A stretch of DNA of 64,000 nt from Colwellia sp. (GTDB taxonomy: Bacteria > Pseudomonadota > Gammaproteobacteria > Enterobacterales > Alteromonadaceae), in the NCBI GenBank assembly GCA_026196955.1, contig JAPHTO010000061.1, positions 1 to 64,000 of the forward strand, in the 5' to 3' direction. Positions 52,238 through 61,357 of this stretch are shown one piece after another; the stretch's first letter is position 1, and each line of letters opens with the position of its first letter. The position numbers and the translations under genes are program-made. The notes beneath the pieces were generated by a model, which did not search any database, had not been told where the DNA came from, and was given only the letters and a program-made list of their open reading frames with translations.

Positions 52238-53059
52238 ATGGATCAACTGTCAGTTATCTTGCAGCGCTTTTCGATGAACACCGAAGTTTTCTTCACGGGC
52301 AACTTATGTGGTATCAGTAATTTCAACAGAGAGCCCAACCAAGGACACTTGCATTTACTACGCAGTGGCGCGTTAACCATTATTGACGAGAAAGGCACTT
52401 CTCAATTGATTGATGAGCCGACAGTGTTGTTTTTTCCAACGCCGCATGCACACCGTCTTATTGGCAGTGAAGATAATCCACCTGAATTGGTATGTGCCAA
52501 TATTATTTATGACGAGAGCACCTCAAACCCTATTGCCAATGCGCTGCCAGCTCTGCTGTGTTTTAAACTCAGTGATTGTCAAAAACTTAAGCAAACCGCG
52601 CTATGTTTGTTTGAAGAAGCATTTCAAGATCGCTGCGGGCGAATACCCATGATTAATTTGCTTACCAATACGTTTCTTATTCATGTGCTTCGCCATGTAC
52701 TCAATAACAATATTATGCACTATGGGCTACTCGCAGGTTTAGCTCACCCTCAGTTATCGAAAGTCTTACTTGCTATGCATGAAGCGCCTGAACAGCCATG
52801 GGGATTAGAAACCATGGCCGAGCTTGCCTTAATGTCACGTTCTAAATTTGCCGAGCTTTTTAAGCGTACCGTCGGCCAAAGTCCTGGGGATTATTTGATT
52901 GACTGGCGTATTGCTGTCGCCAAGAGTTTATTACAACAACATAAACCTGTGGCACTGGTTGCCAATGCCGTTGGTTATGAAAATGGCTCCGCATTAGCGC
53001 GAGTTTTTAGAAAGAAGCTGGGTATGTCTCCTAAAGAGTGGTTAGAAAAATCATCTTGA
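52238..53059 (+). CDS. AraC-family regulator of the bufferin-type operon (candidate)
   Basis: A 273-residue regulator. The N-terminal cupin (about residues 20-140) reads GHLHLLRSGALTIIDEKG and FFPTPHAHRLIG. The C-terminal double helix-turn-helix (about 175-270) has LETMAELALMSRSKFAELFK and PVALVANAVGYENGSALARVF. No clear metal-binding cysteine cluster is visible, so the ligand is unknown. It is divergent from the YHS operon across 149 bases with an exact inverted repeat, so control of that operon is likely. It converges with the ModF-like gene. Confidence 0.87.
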   Translation: MDQLSVILQRFSMNTEVFFTGNLCGISNFNREPNQGHLHLLRSGALTIIDEKGTSQLIDEPTVLFFPTPHAHRLIGSEDNPPELVCANIIYDESTSNPIANALPALLCFKLSDCQKLKQTALCLFEEAFQDRCGRIPMINLLTNTFLIHVLRHVLNNNIMHYGLLAGLAHPQLSKVLLAMHEAPEQPWGLETMAELALMSRSKFAELFKRTVGQSPGDYLIDWRIAVAKSLLQQHKPVALVANAVGYENGSALARVFRKKLGMSPKEWLEKSS

Positions 53060-53078
53060 GATCATAAGAGCACAAAAC

Positions 53079-54458
53079 TTATAGCTTTATATGTTGCTTA
53101 AAGATTGGCAAGAACTCATCTTTACGGTGGCTAACGAGTAACATGGTACTGTGCTTTTGCTCAGATAAGTGCTCTAAGAAGTTCAATAATCTATGTCTAT
53201 TCAGCTCATCCAAACCTTGTGTCGGCTCATCTAAAATGAGTAAATAAGGTGATTTAACCAGCGCTCGGGCAATTAACGCTAACCTTTGCTCACCATAACT
53301 TAAGCTGCGAAAAGGTGTGCATTGATGCGCCAATAAACCTATTTTATCTAGCCACTGACGAGCAATATCTATGTGATGATGCTCAGGTTGTTGATAAAGA
53401 CCAATAGAGTCATAAAAACCTGAAATAACTACTGTGAGCAAATCCCCATTAACTCGGTACTGTCGGTGTAATTCCGAGCTCACTATACCCATGTGCTTTT
53501 TAAGCTCCCAAATACTTTCTCCCGAGCCTCTTTGATAACCTAATACATGAATATCATTACTATAACATTGGGTGCAATCCCCAGTAATAAGCTGCATTAA
53601 CGTAGACTTACCACTACCGTTAGCGCCGGTGATCAAGGTATGTTGCAAAGGTTTAATACAGACATCGAGATCTTCAAAAACATTGACGCCATTATAATGA
53701 ACCTTGCCTTTATTCAGTTTGACTAAGTATGAATGCTTATAATCACTTAGCTGTTGTACTGTAGAAGGCCAACCAATATCATCTGGCGCTGGCATTAATA
53801 AGGCATCGAGCTGACGTTTGGTTTCTTCACTGTCAAGCTTACCAACAACATCAAGCTGTCCTCGCTCAATAAAAGCAATGTTATTGCACCAATGGGGAAT
53901 ATCTTGTCGGTTACTTAGCATCAGTAAGATATTGATCCCTTTTGTCGAGAGTCGCTCTAATGCTTTGGACAACGCTAAACAGGAAGCTTCATCTAAACTA
54001 TCAAAAGGGTTATCGCATACTAATAGCTCTACGCCATTAAATATCGCTTGTAAGATGAGTAACTTTCGCCCTTCACCTGTGCTTAATTGCCGATAACCAC
54101 CTTCAAGCCGATGACTCAAACCAAACTCACTGATTAACCCATCATTCAATTTATCTTTAGGTAAAAAATCTTTCGCCTTGGTACCTACGTCCTCTGCATC
54201 AATATAGTCTGTTGCATCAATTGTTAACTCATGCTCATAAATATCTTGCTGGCTTTCAAAGGAAACCATGCCAACTTTATCGACACTAGGAAGGATAAAA
54301 TCATCTACAGCAACAGGTTGAAGCACTCCGGTTAACAGCTGATCAAGGTATTGCTTACCCGAGCCATTTCGTCCTAAAACACACCAGCTTTCATTTTTTG
54401 TTAAGTGCCAATTTTTAATTGTTAATTTATCGTGCTCAAAGTTTTTAATTTTTATCAT
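53079..54458 (-). CDS. ModF/PhrA-like protein with two ABC ATPase domains, first one degenerate
   Basis: A 459-residue tandem ABC ATPase without membrane segments, resembling ModF of E. coli, which accompanies molybdate transport. The second domain is intact: Walker A GANGSGKSTLMQL, signature LSYGEQRLALIARAL, Walker B LLILDEPTQGLD. The first domain has changed key residues: Walker A is GRNGSGKQ (Q36 in place of the usual S/T) and Walker B is LLVCDNPFDSLD (N for the catalytic glutamate). Its signature STGEGRKLLILQ remains. So the first site may bind but not hydrolyse ATP. No molybdate permease genes adjoin it here. Confidence 0.85.
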   Translation of the reverse strand: MIKIKNFEHDKLTIKNWHLTKNESWCVLGRNGSGKQYLDQLLTGVLQPVAVDDFILPSVDKVGMVSFESQQDIYEHELTIDATDYIDAEDVGTKAKDFLPKDKLNDGLISEFGLSHRLEGGYRQLSTGEGRKLLILQAIFNGVELLVCDNPFDSLDEASCLALSKALERLSTKGINILLMLSNRQDIPHWCNNIAFIERGQLDVVGKLDSEETKRQLDALLMPAPDDIGWPSTVQQLSDYKHSYLVKLNKGKVHYNGVNVFEDLDVCIKPLQHTLITGANGSGKSTLMQLITGDCTQCYSNDIHVLGYQRGSGESIWELKKHMGIVSSELHRQYRVNGDLLTVVISGFYDSIGLYQQPEHHHIDIARQWLDKIGLLAHQCTPFRSLSYGEQRLALIARALVKSPYLLILDEPTQGLDELNRHRLLNFLEHLSEQKHSTMLLVSHRKDEFLPIFKQHIKL

Positions 54459-54595
54459 AAAATGGTTTAGCTCGGTTATAGGTTTATGAATAGGATGAAA
54501 TTAGTCACATAACAGTACAGAGTATACGCTAGCTATCGTTTTACTTGTGACTTAGTAAGCAATGGCTAAAATTAAAAAGGCAATATTAACAATTG

Positions 54596-55375
54596 CTATC
54601 TAAAAGCTAACCATCCCATAGCATAACTGTATTTCACCAACATACCCGAGCACATTAACACGACAATGCCCCGTAAATAGGCAGGATTTACTTTATACAG
54701 CATATGAGATCCTAGCCAAGCGCCAACTGCCTGCCCGACCATCATGACCAAACCAACAAGCCAAACAACTTGCCCTGCGGCTAGAAAAACGATCAAAGAG
54801 GCTATGTTTGTCGCAAAATTAAGCGGTTTCGCTATGGCCGTTGAGGACACTATTTCATGGCCTCGGCATGAGATACCTGCCAGTGCAAAAAAAGACCCTG
54901 TACCTGGACCAAACATGCCATCATAGGCACCAATGGTGGGAATAACAATAACCTTATATTTGCTCGCTGAGATCAGCGCTTTATTGCTTTTTACTTGGCT
55001 ATTGGGGGAAATTAAAAAATAAACGGCAATAAATACTAGCACCAAAGGAATAACAAAAGACAAGATTTCCGTATCAATAAACTGAACAATAACCGTACCA
55101 ATGGCTGAGCCAATAAAAGCAGAGATCATAAGAGGTTTATTCTCCGACCAACTAATTCTTCTTTGTTTAAGTAATGTTAAGGTGGCGGTCGCTGTTCCCA
55201 TACTTCCTTGAAGTTTATTGGTTCCCAATGCAGCTAAGGGAGGGATACCACTTAAAATCAGTGCAGGTAGAGAAATTAATCCGCCGCCTCCTGCTAGTGT
55301 ATCTATAAAGCCTGCAACCGTCGCAACTAACAAGAGCATGAGTAGGAGTTCTATCGAAAAGTTTGCTAATTCCAT
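54596..55375 (-). CDS. TSUP-family permease (TauE/SafE, YfcA-like)
   Basis: A 259-residue inner-membrane protein with about eight helices. Family features: VAGFIDTLAGGGGLISLPAL in the first half and YDGMFGPGTGSFFALAGI in the second, the paired glycine-rich repeats of TSUP exporters. ATG 55375 is used, with AAAGG upstream; a TTG at 55411 has no ribosome site. Likely substrates are sulphite, sulphonates or related anions. A single gene. Confidence 0.88.
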   Translation of the reverse strand: MELANFSIELLLMLLLVATVAGFIDTLAGGGGLISLPALILSGIPPLAALGTNKLQGSMGTATATLTLLKQRRISWSENKPLMISAFIGSAIGTVIVQFIDTEILSFVIPLVLVFIAVYFLISPNSQVKSNKALISASKYKVIVIPTIGAYDGMFGPGTGSFFALAGISCRGHEIVSSTAIAKPLNFATNIASLIVFLAAGQVVWLVGLVMMVGQAVGAWLGSHMLYKVNPAYLRGIVVLMCSGMLVKYSYAMGWLAFR

Positions 55376-55462
55376 TGAGGAGGCCTTTGTTGTCAATAAG
55401 GATGAGTTCAATAATTAAGCGATATAAACAGTTGTTTTTAGTAGAGCTCCTTAATGAGCACG

Positions 55463-56068
55463 TTACTTCAACAAGGTTAATATATTACTGCCGTTGGGTG
55501 AGAGTAACCAAGCGAATGCGCCACAGTTAATCATAACAGTGAGCCAATAAGCTATTCTAAATGCTCGTTTTTGAGATTTATGACGTAGCGTTTGCTGCGC
55601 AATAGCGGCGCCAGGCCAGCCACCCAGTAGTGCCAATAAATGTAAGGTATTTTCAGGCGTTCTACGTGCACCACGCTTTGCTTTAGATTTATCTGCAGCG
55701 TAAACGATAAAAGTGATCATGCTAAGCGCAAGATAAGCGAGCGCTATAAATGAAGGCAAATAACCAAAAATAAAGGCACCGAAAATAGCGATTAAATATA
55801 ACACGGCTAGGTATATGGAAAATTTATTTACCTTGCTAGCCTGTTTTTTCTTAAGCTTTTCACCTGAATAGCTCGCTTCGTTTGCACAATAGCGCCCTTG
55901 CTTATCTTTGCTAATAGAAAAAGTAATAACATCATTTATTTTTGGGGTGCGCTGTCGATTAACAAAAGCTGTTTTATGAATAAAAACATGCTCTCCACCG
56001 CCGTTTGGCATGATAAAACCAAAACCCTTGTCACCCTTCCAATTAATTAACTTCCCTTTTAATCGCAT
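55463..56068 (-). CDS. cold-shock domain fused to DUF1294 membrane domain
   Basis: A 201-residue protein. Residues about 1-65 form a cold-shock (CSD) nucleic-acid-binding domain: KGKLINWKGDKGFGFIMPNG (RNP1-like GFGFI), then EHVFIHKTAF. After a lysine-rich linker come hydrophobic segments and the DUF1294 domain, with AADKSKAKRGARRTPENTLHL and LLGGWPGAAIAQQTLRHKSQK, the family's signature. The fusion is known in gammaproteobacteria; its function is unknown but could tether an RNA-binding domain to the membrane. ATG 56068 is used (AGGA upstream); a GTG five codons earlier is possible. Confidence 0.88.
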   Translation of the reverse strand: MRLKGKLINWKGDKGFGFIMPNGGGEHVFIHKTAFVNRQRTPKINDVITFSISKDKQGRYCANEASYSGEKLKKKQASKVNKFSIYLAVLYLIAIFGAFIFGYLPSFIALAYLALSMITFIVYAADKSKAKRGARRTPENTLHLLALLGGWPGAAIAQQTLRHKSQKRAFRIAYWLTVMINCGAFAWLLSPNGSNILTLLK

Positions 56069-56128
56069 CACTTTTCCTGTCACTGTCGCTTAACCTAGAC
56101 ACTGGTCTAACTTATCTATTGGGTAAAT

Positions 56129-57412
56129 TTAGCCAGAAAAAATCAAGTGCTCTGGGAATAATAAAACCAATAACAGCACAGCTATTTGCATCAATATAAA
56201 CGGAATAACCCCTTTGTAAATAGTCGAGGTTTTCAACGATTTTGGTGCCACTCCTTTTAAATAGAATAAGCTAAAACCAAACGGTGGCGTTAAAAACGAG
56301 GTTTGTAAATTCATGGAAATTAAAATGGCAAACCACACTAAATTAATATCTAACGCTATCGCTACGGGCAGTAAAATAGGCACCACTAAAAAAGCGATTT
56401 CAATAAAATCAATAAAGAAACCTAACACTAAAATTGCCAACATGGAAAGAATGATAAATGTCCATTTCTCCCCCGGTAACTCCATAAAAAAATCTTCAAT
56501 AATATATTCACTGCCAGAGTAACTAAATACCATGGAGAATGCAGTAGCACCAATTAACACAGCAAATACCATGGAGGTTACTTTAACTGTTTCTTTTGAT
56601 ACCTCATGCATTTTGCTCACAGAAAAACTGCCATAAAAAATGGATAAAATAACAGCGCCTACAGCGCCAATCGCAGAAGATTCCGTTGGGGTAGCAACAC
56701 CTGAAAAAATAGAGCCTAATACGGCTAAAATAAGCACTAATGGCGGCACAATATCTTTCAATGCTTGCATTAAGAGTTCACGTTTGTTGTCAGTGACGGT
56801 AATGGCTGGACAAAACTCTGGTTTAATTTTCCCTAAGATTAAAATATAAATAGCATAAGCAGTGATCAACAACATACCCGGAATAATTGCCGCCCTGAAT
56901 AGATCGCCAACAGGCACTCCCATCACATCGCCCAAAATGATCAAGATGATTGACGGCGGAATAATTTGCCCTAAGGTACCCGAAGCACAAATAACCCCTG
57001 TTGCCGTAGGCTGATGGTAATTGTTTTTTAGCATAACAGGCAGAGAAATAACCCCCATTGCAACAACACTGGCGCCGACAACACCCGTAGAGGCTGCCAA
57101 TAAAGCACCAACCACTATGGTGGAAATAGCTACACCACCCGGCATGCCGCCAAACAATTTTGCTGCCGACTCTAACAGTCGCTCAGCTAAGCCTGTTTTT
57201 TGCAACACTATGCCCATAAAGATAAACATGGGGACAGCCATAAGAATGGTGTTTTCCATAATGCTCATAATGCGATAAGGCATAAACTCAAATAAGTCGA
57301 TCCCCAGTGTTAATGCGCCAACAATGAGTGAAACACCGGCAAAGGTAAACGCCACCGAGTACCCCAAGAATAAACAAACGAGGGCAATAGCAAAAAGGAC
57401 TAATCCTGTCAT
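56129..57412 (-). CDS. dctM: TRAP transporter large permease (DctM family)
   Basis: A 427-residue membrane protein with about 12 helices. DctM motifs: the start LCLFLGYSVAFTFAGVSLIVGAL, PMFIFMGIVLQKTGLAERLL, VGASVVAMGVISLPVMLKNNY, GTLGQIIPPSIILIILG and the end LQTSFLTPPFGFSLFYLKGV. It is the sodium-coupled permease of a TRAP system for an organic acid. It overlaps the DctQ stop by one base, so the two are coupled. Substrate specificity comes from DctP. Confidence 0.92.
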   Translation of the reverse strand: MTGLVLFAIALVCLFLGYSVAFTFAGVSLIVGALTLGIDLFEFMPYRIMSIMENTILMAVPMFIFMGIVLQKTGLAERLLESAAKLFGGMPGGVAISTIVVGALLAASTGVVGASVVAMGVISLPVMLKNNYHQPTATGVICASGTLGQIIPPSIILIILGDVMGVPVGDLFRAAIIPGMLLITAYAIYILILGKIKPEFCPAITVTDNKRELLMQALKDIVPPLVLILAVLGSIFSGVATPTESSAIGAVGAVILSIFYGSFSVSKMHEVSKETVKVTSMVFAVLIGATAFSMVFSYSGSEYIIEDFFMELPGEKWTFIILSMLAILVLGFFIDFIEIAFLVVPILLPVAIALDINLVWFAILISMNLQTSFLTPPFGFSLFYLKGVAPKSLKTSTIYKGVIPFILMQIAVLLLVLLFPEHLIFSG

Positions 57413-57930
57413 TATTGTGCCCCTTCTTTTGTAGAGGAAGCGGTTAATACTTGAATTTGACTAAGCACGACATGAAGAATGGCAAGTACGAGAAAAAAAG
57501 AGGATAAAGGAATTACTGAGCGCACAATCCAGCGATGAGGCAAGCCGCCGGGATCTCCGCTCCCTTCACCCATGGTATAAGCCTCTAGTGTGTAATCAAT
57601 ACTGTAATAACCAATCAGTAATGTTATCGGTAAAGCAAAGATAATTGCGCCAAATATATTGATAAAGGCTTGCTTACGCTTAGACATGGCATCATAAAAT
57701 ATATCGACGCGAACATGGCCATCTTCTTTTAAGGTATAGGCAATACCAAACATAAACATAGCCGCAAACAAGTGCCATTCTAGCTCTTGCATGCCAATAC
57801 TGACATCATTGAAAAAGTAACGCATGATAACGTCATAGAAAACATTGAGTATCATTAACAGCATCAATAGACTACAAAAATTACCGAGCACATCAATAAT
57901 TTTACCAATTATTTTTAAACTTGTTTTCAT
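57412..57930 (-). CDS. dctQ: TRAP transporter small permease (DctQ family)
   Basis: A 172-residue membrane protein with four hydrophobic helices. The start at 57930 (MKTSLKIIGK) is preferred because GAG stands seven bases upstream, while the ATG at 57957 is too close to its AAGG. DctQ features: DVIMRYFFNDVSIGMQELEWHLFA, then YTLKEDGHVRVDIFYDAM. The final AVDP-like region gives GDPGGLPHRWIVRSVIPLS. It lies 94 bases from DctP with a terminator-like hairpin between, and one base overlaps DctM. Confidence 0.9.
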   Translation of the reverse strand: MKTSLKIIGKIIDVLGNFCSLLMLLMILNVFYDVIMRYFFNDVSIGMQELEWHLFAAMFMFGIAYTLKEDGHVRVDIFYDAMSKRKQAFINIFGAIIFALPITLLIGYYSIDYTLEAYTMGEGSGDPGGLPHRWIVRSVIPLSSFFLVLAILHVVLSQIQVLTASSTKEGAQ

Positions 57931-57993
57931 CCGTATTCTCGCGATTTTCAATTTCATTGCCTTTGCTATTAGGCTTCATGACTGGCATAAAAA

Positions 57994-58034
57994 AGCAGGG
58001 GCTGCTAGTTACTCAAAAAAGTAAAGCCCCTGCT
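57994..58034 (-). terminator. intercistronic hairpin/attenuator between dctP and dctQ
   Basis: AGCAGGGGCT (57994-58003) and AGCCCCTGCT (58025-58034) form a perfect ten-base GC-rich stem with a 21-base loop. On the minus strand it is followed by TTTTTTATG, the tail of a rho-independent terminator. It would give more dctP transcript than permease transcript. Confidence 0.8.
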
Positions 58035-58050
58035 ACTAGCACTTTAAATG

Positions 58051-59124
58051 TTACTTAGGATCTGTGGTATCTAAGTATGCGCGATCAGATAAGTTAGTCC
58101 AAGCACGCGCTTTAGCTTGATAATCCTGTAGCGATTTCAGTATTTCTGCTGTCATTGGATCTTTAGCAGCAAACTCTTTCAAGAGTATATCATTAGTCTC
58201 TTTCATTGCCGTCATGACGGCTTTAGGGAAAGAGCGCATTTTGATATTGGGATAGTCGCTTTTCAATGTCGCTAAGTTTTTAGCACTTTCATGATATGAC
58301 TGAACATACATATCAAAAGCAGCCATCTTCATTGCTACCGTGAGAATTTTTTGTAAATCTTTTGGCAGTTTATTATAAGCTTTTTCGTTTACCATAAACT
58401 GTAATTCTGCACCCGGCTCATGCCAGCCAGTATAATAATAAGGTGCTATTTTATGAAAGCCCATACGTAAATCTAATGACGGACCAACCCATTCAAGGGC
58501 ATCAATAGTATTACGCTCTAATGCGGTATATAGTTCACCGGCAGGAATATTCGTTGGCTTCGCCCCGAGCCTTGCTAACACCTCTCCAGCAAAGCCTGGA
58601 ATACGCATTTTCAAGCCTTTTAAATCATCAACTGAATTGATTTCTTTTTTAAACCAACCACCCATTTGGTTACCAGTATTACCACCAGGAAAGGATAAAA
58701 TACCATACTTATCATAGGTTTTTTTCATTAACTCCATGCCGCCACCATGATAGAACCAAGCGTACTGCTCTGGTGCTGTCATACCAAAAGGTACGGTAGT
58801 GAAAAATAAAGCGTTGAAGTTTTTCCCTTTCCAATAATAAGACGCAGAATGCCCCATTTGGTATTGGCCACTTTTGACAAAGTCAAAGATCCCTAGCGGT
58901 GATTTATGCTTATTGGATGAGTCAACGCGAATGATAAAACGCCCGTTAGATAACTCTTTTACTGTTTTAGCTAAGTTTTTAGTGGTTTCACCAAAAATAG
59001 GAAAATTGGGCCCCCAAGTTTCAGCCATCTTCCAACGATAAACTTTTCCATCAGCCGCATTGACCAGCCCTGAGAGCCCTAGCGACAATATAAGTGCTAA
59101 TTTTATAAAAACAGATTTTCTCAT
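58051..59124 (-). CDS. dctP: TRAP transporter substrate-binding protein (DctP family)
   Basis: A 357-residue periplasmic protein with a signal peptide (about residues 1-23, ending SGLVNAADGK). DctP features: YRWKMAETWGPNFPIFGETT, a central GGNTGNQMGGWFKKEINSVD followed by DLKGLKMRIPGFAGEVLARLGA, which includes the arginine that binds the carboxylate of the ligand (KMRIPG), and LERNTIDALEWVGPSLD. The tail ends AYLDTTDPK. It belongs to the subgroup associated with keto acids and lactate, but the ligand is a guess. It heads the operon dctP-dctQ-dctM and is separated by a hairpin from dctQ. Confidence 0.92.
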   Translation of the reverse strand: MRKSVFIKLALILSLGLSGLVNAADGKVYRWKMAETWGPNFPIFGETTKNLAKTVKELSNGRFIIRVDSSNKHKSPLGIFDFVKSGQYQMGHSASYYWKGKNFNALFFTTVPFGMTAPEQYAWFYHGGGMELMKKTYDKYGILSFPGGNTGNQMGGWFKKEINSVDDLKGLKMRIPGFAGEVLARLGAKPTNIPAGELYTALERNTIDALEWVGPSLDLRMGFHKIAPYYYTGWHEPGAELQFMVNEKAYNKLPKDLQKILTVAMKMAAFDMYVQSYHESAKNLATLKSDYPNIKMRSFPKAVMTAMKETNDILLKEFAAKDPMTAEILKSLQDYQAKARAWTNLSDRAYLDTTDPK

Positions 59125-59353
59125 CTTCCTTCCTTATATTTGAGCGTGTTATTTTCTACGATTTATTAATACTATACGTATTAACGTCTGAGTTTTCTAG
59201 ATAGCGATGTCTAGATATTTAGTCTTAACTATACGCTTGCAACCTAGTGACATACTCTTGAAAAAGAATGATAAAGCTTGTGGGACGCTGAAAGGGCAGA
59301 GAAGCTGTTAATGATCAGGCGTTAATTGAAAACGAGAGCAATTATCAAATGGA

Positions 59354-60217
59354 TTACAAATACTCGACAAAAATACCGATAAAAATAACCATACCCACCC
59401 AGTGATTATGCAAAAATGCTTGGAAGCATTTATCACGCTCTCGATTAACAATTAGCATTTGCTGATAGGCAAACATACCCGCCGCAATAATTAAACTTAA
59501 CTGGTAAGGCCAACCAAAGGCTAATATATCACCAAGCGTAAAGAGTAAACCCAGCACCATTAACTGTAAAAAACCAATGATGCGCTTATCTTTTTCGCCA
59601 AATAGTATCGCGGTAGATTTCACGCCAATCTTCACATCATCATCTCTATCAACCATGGCGTACATAGTGTCATAGGCAACAGTCCAAAGTAGATTGGCAC
59701 CAAAAAGCAGCCAAGCAATAGCCGGAACTTCACCTTGTGCTTCTGAAAAGGCCATGATCATGCCCCAACTAAAAGCGGCGCCAAGCACCACTTGCGGTAA
59801 TTGAGTATAACGCTTCATAAAAGGGTAGGAGGCCGCTAAAAGTAGAGCAATCACAGAAAGGTAAATGGTTGGCCAACTTAGGGTTAAAACGAGACCAAGG
59901 GCAATACCAATTAGCACGCCAAAAAGGCTAATGGCTTCGTCTTCTGTCATCAAGCCAGAAACTAACGGCCTATTTTTGGTACGTTCCACTTTGCCGTCCA
60001 CCTTACGATCGGCAAAATCGTTAATCACACACCCGGCGCTACGCATAATAAATACGCCCAGACTAAAGACTAATAAAAGGTGTAAACTCGGCCAACCATC
60101 GCACGCAATCCAAAGCGCCCAATACGTTGGCCAAAGCAACAAGTAGGTGCCGATAGGTTTATCCATTCGTGTGATTAGTTTTATCGCCAACCATTTTTGT
60201 TTTAACTTACTAATCAT
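59354..60217 (-). CDS. ubiA: 4-hydroxybenzoate octaprenyltransferase
   Basis: A 287-residue inner-membrane enzyme with about eight helices that joins the polyprenyl chain to 4-hydroxybenzoate in ubiquinone synthesis. The two aspartate-rich motifs are [20 protein letters not shown] (first) and [19 protein letters not shown] (second). The start at 60217 ([21 protein letters not shown]) is typical, and it overlaps the end of ubiC by eight bases. An upstream ATG or longer frame to 60280 would add an unlike extension. Gene order ubiC-ubiA matches E. coli. Confidence 0.94.
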   Translation of the reverse strand: MISKLKQKWLAIKLITRMDKPIGTYLLLWPTYWALWIACDGWPSLHLLLVFSLGVFIMRSAGCVINDFADRKVDGKVERTKNRPLVSGLMTEDEAISLFGVLIGIALGLVLTLSWPTIYLSVIALLLAASYPFMKRYTQLPQVVLGAAFSWGMIMAFSEAQGEVPAIAWLLFGANLLWTVAYDTMYAMVDRDDDVKIGVKSTAILFGEKDKRIIGFLQLMVLGLLFTLGDILAFGWPYQLSLIIAAGMFAYQQMLIVNRERDKCFQAFLHNHWVGMVIFIGIFVEYL

Positions 60218-60797
60218 GATCACAACCCGATTCAAAATGCTGTTGATAAGCAAAAGCATCAGGCAAAAAGACCTCAGCAACCATCAAAGGCTTATTCTCT
60301 AAAACAAAAATAGAACGACGCCCCCACAAATCATGCTTAACCGTTAACTGTAAATCAGTCGCTAACTTAGCCACGGTACTATTAGCACTAAACTTAGCGA
60401 CTTCAATAGCTTGCCTTTCAAGAGAAGGGTTATTAAATAACACTTGTCCTAAAGATTGAGTACCTAGGTTTGCCAGTGCCTGCTCTGCACCAGTAAGACT
60501 TGATAAAGGCAATAAGCTACGCGCAAAAACTTGTGGCTTTTCGTCGCAATATAATAAGACTTCTCGCACTAAAACCTTTTCACCTACCCTAATACCCGTA
60601 AATACTTCAGCTTCTTGGCAACTTTCTACTTGCTGTCCCAATAATTCAACACGAAAATCTTGGCAGCGTGTTTTCAAGCGTGCTGTTAATGAATTAGGGT
60701 CGAGCAACCAACTTAACAAGGAGTCGGGTATAGTAAAGCGCTCGGCACTCTGCCAATGATTGGATAAGGTAACGGGAAATAGTGACTGCAAATTCAT
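60210..60797 (-). CDS. ubiC: chorismate pyruvate-lyase
   Basis: A 195-residue enzyme converting chorismate to 4-hydroxybenzoate, the first committed step of ubiquinone synthesis. Motifs: [21 protein letters not shown] near residues 30-50, then [17 protein letters not shown] and [16 protein letters not shown] (conserved active-site arginine region). The end [22 protein letters not shown] is typical. It is translated together with ubiA and divergent from a FliL-like gene. Confidence 0.93.
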   Translation of the reverse strand: MNLQSLFPVTLSNHWQSAERFTIPDSLLSWLLDPNSLTARLKTRCQDFRVELLGQQVESCQEAEVFTGIRVGEKVLVREVLLYCDEKPQVFARSLLPLSSLTGAEQALANLGTQSLGQVLFNNPSLERQAIEVAKFSANSTVAKLATDLQLTVKHDLWGRRSIFVLENKPLMVAEVFLPDAFAYQQHFESGCDHD

Positions 60798-60977
60798 AAG
60801 ATAATAGCCGAGTTAAAATCGAGGCCATGATACCATTGTTTTATCAGGATCTCATTTTCCCCCATGAGCAAATTGCCAAAAAAATTCAATTTTATTCAGG
60901 CAAAAACATAATTTCGGGTTATGATAAGAGTACAAGCAAGCTTTTGCCCTTATGATTTGAATTCAAGAAGTAAAACC

Positions 60978-61355
60978 ATGTATAAATATTTATTAATTTT
61001 AACCGTTATTTTAGCGCCACTAACAAGCAAGGCCAGTGACTATGCTTACTTTGGTTTTGAACCTGATATTGTCACCAATTATGTCGCAGTTAAAAAGAAA
61101 ATGGGTTACGTACGTTTAACCGTAGAATTAATGGTTGAAGGTGATAATTTAGGTATAGTAGAGCACCACTCACCATTGCTTCGCGATGCTATTATCAATA
61201 TTATCGGCAAGCAACCAGAGGCCAAAGTAAAATCGATTAAAGGCCGCTCAGAAATTCAATTATTATGTGAAGAGCAAGTAAAAGAGTTGCTCACCCAAGA
61301 AACAGGCAAACCATTAATTAAAAAATTACTCTTTACCCAATGGTTAGATAATTAA
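60978..61355 (+). CDS. FliL-like secreted protein outside any flagellar operon
   Basis: A 125-residue protein. ATG 60978 gives a cleavable signal peptide (about residues 1-19, ITVILAPLTSKASDY-type). The rest has the FliL pattern: YAYFGFEPDIVTNYV at the start, a central KKMGYVRLTVELMVEG, then LLRDAIINIIGKQ, and LLTQETGKPLIKKLLFTQWL. Real FliL carries a transmembrane anchor; here the hydrophobic start looks like a signal peptide instead. It is located alone between ubiC and glpG. Marine gammaproteobacteria often keep such a gene here. Function unknown. Confidence 0.8.
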   Translation: MYKYLLILTVILAPLTSKASDYAYFGFEPDIVTNYVAVKKKMGYVRLTVELMVEGDNLGIVEHHSPLLRDAIINIIGKQPEAKVKSIKGRSEIQLLCEEQVKELLTQETGKPLIKKLLFTQWLDN

Positions 61356-61357
61356 CG

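Noticed and set aside
59125-59353. Small RNA or peptide gene between dctP and ubiA
   Set aside because: No hairpin with a T run and no ribosome site with an open frame; only a normal AT-rich spacer is seen.
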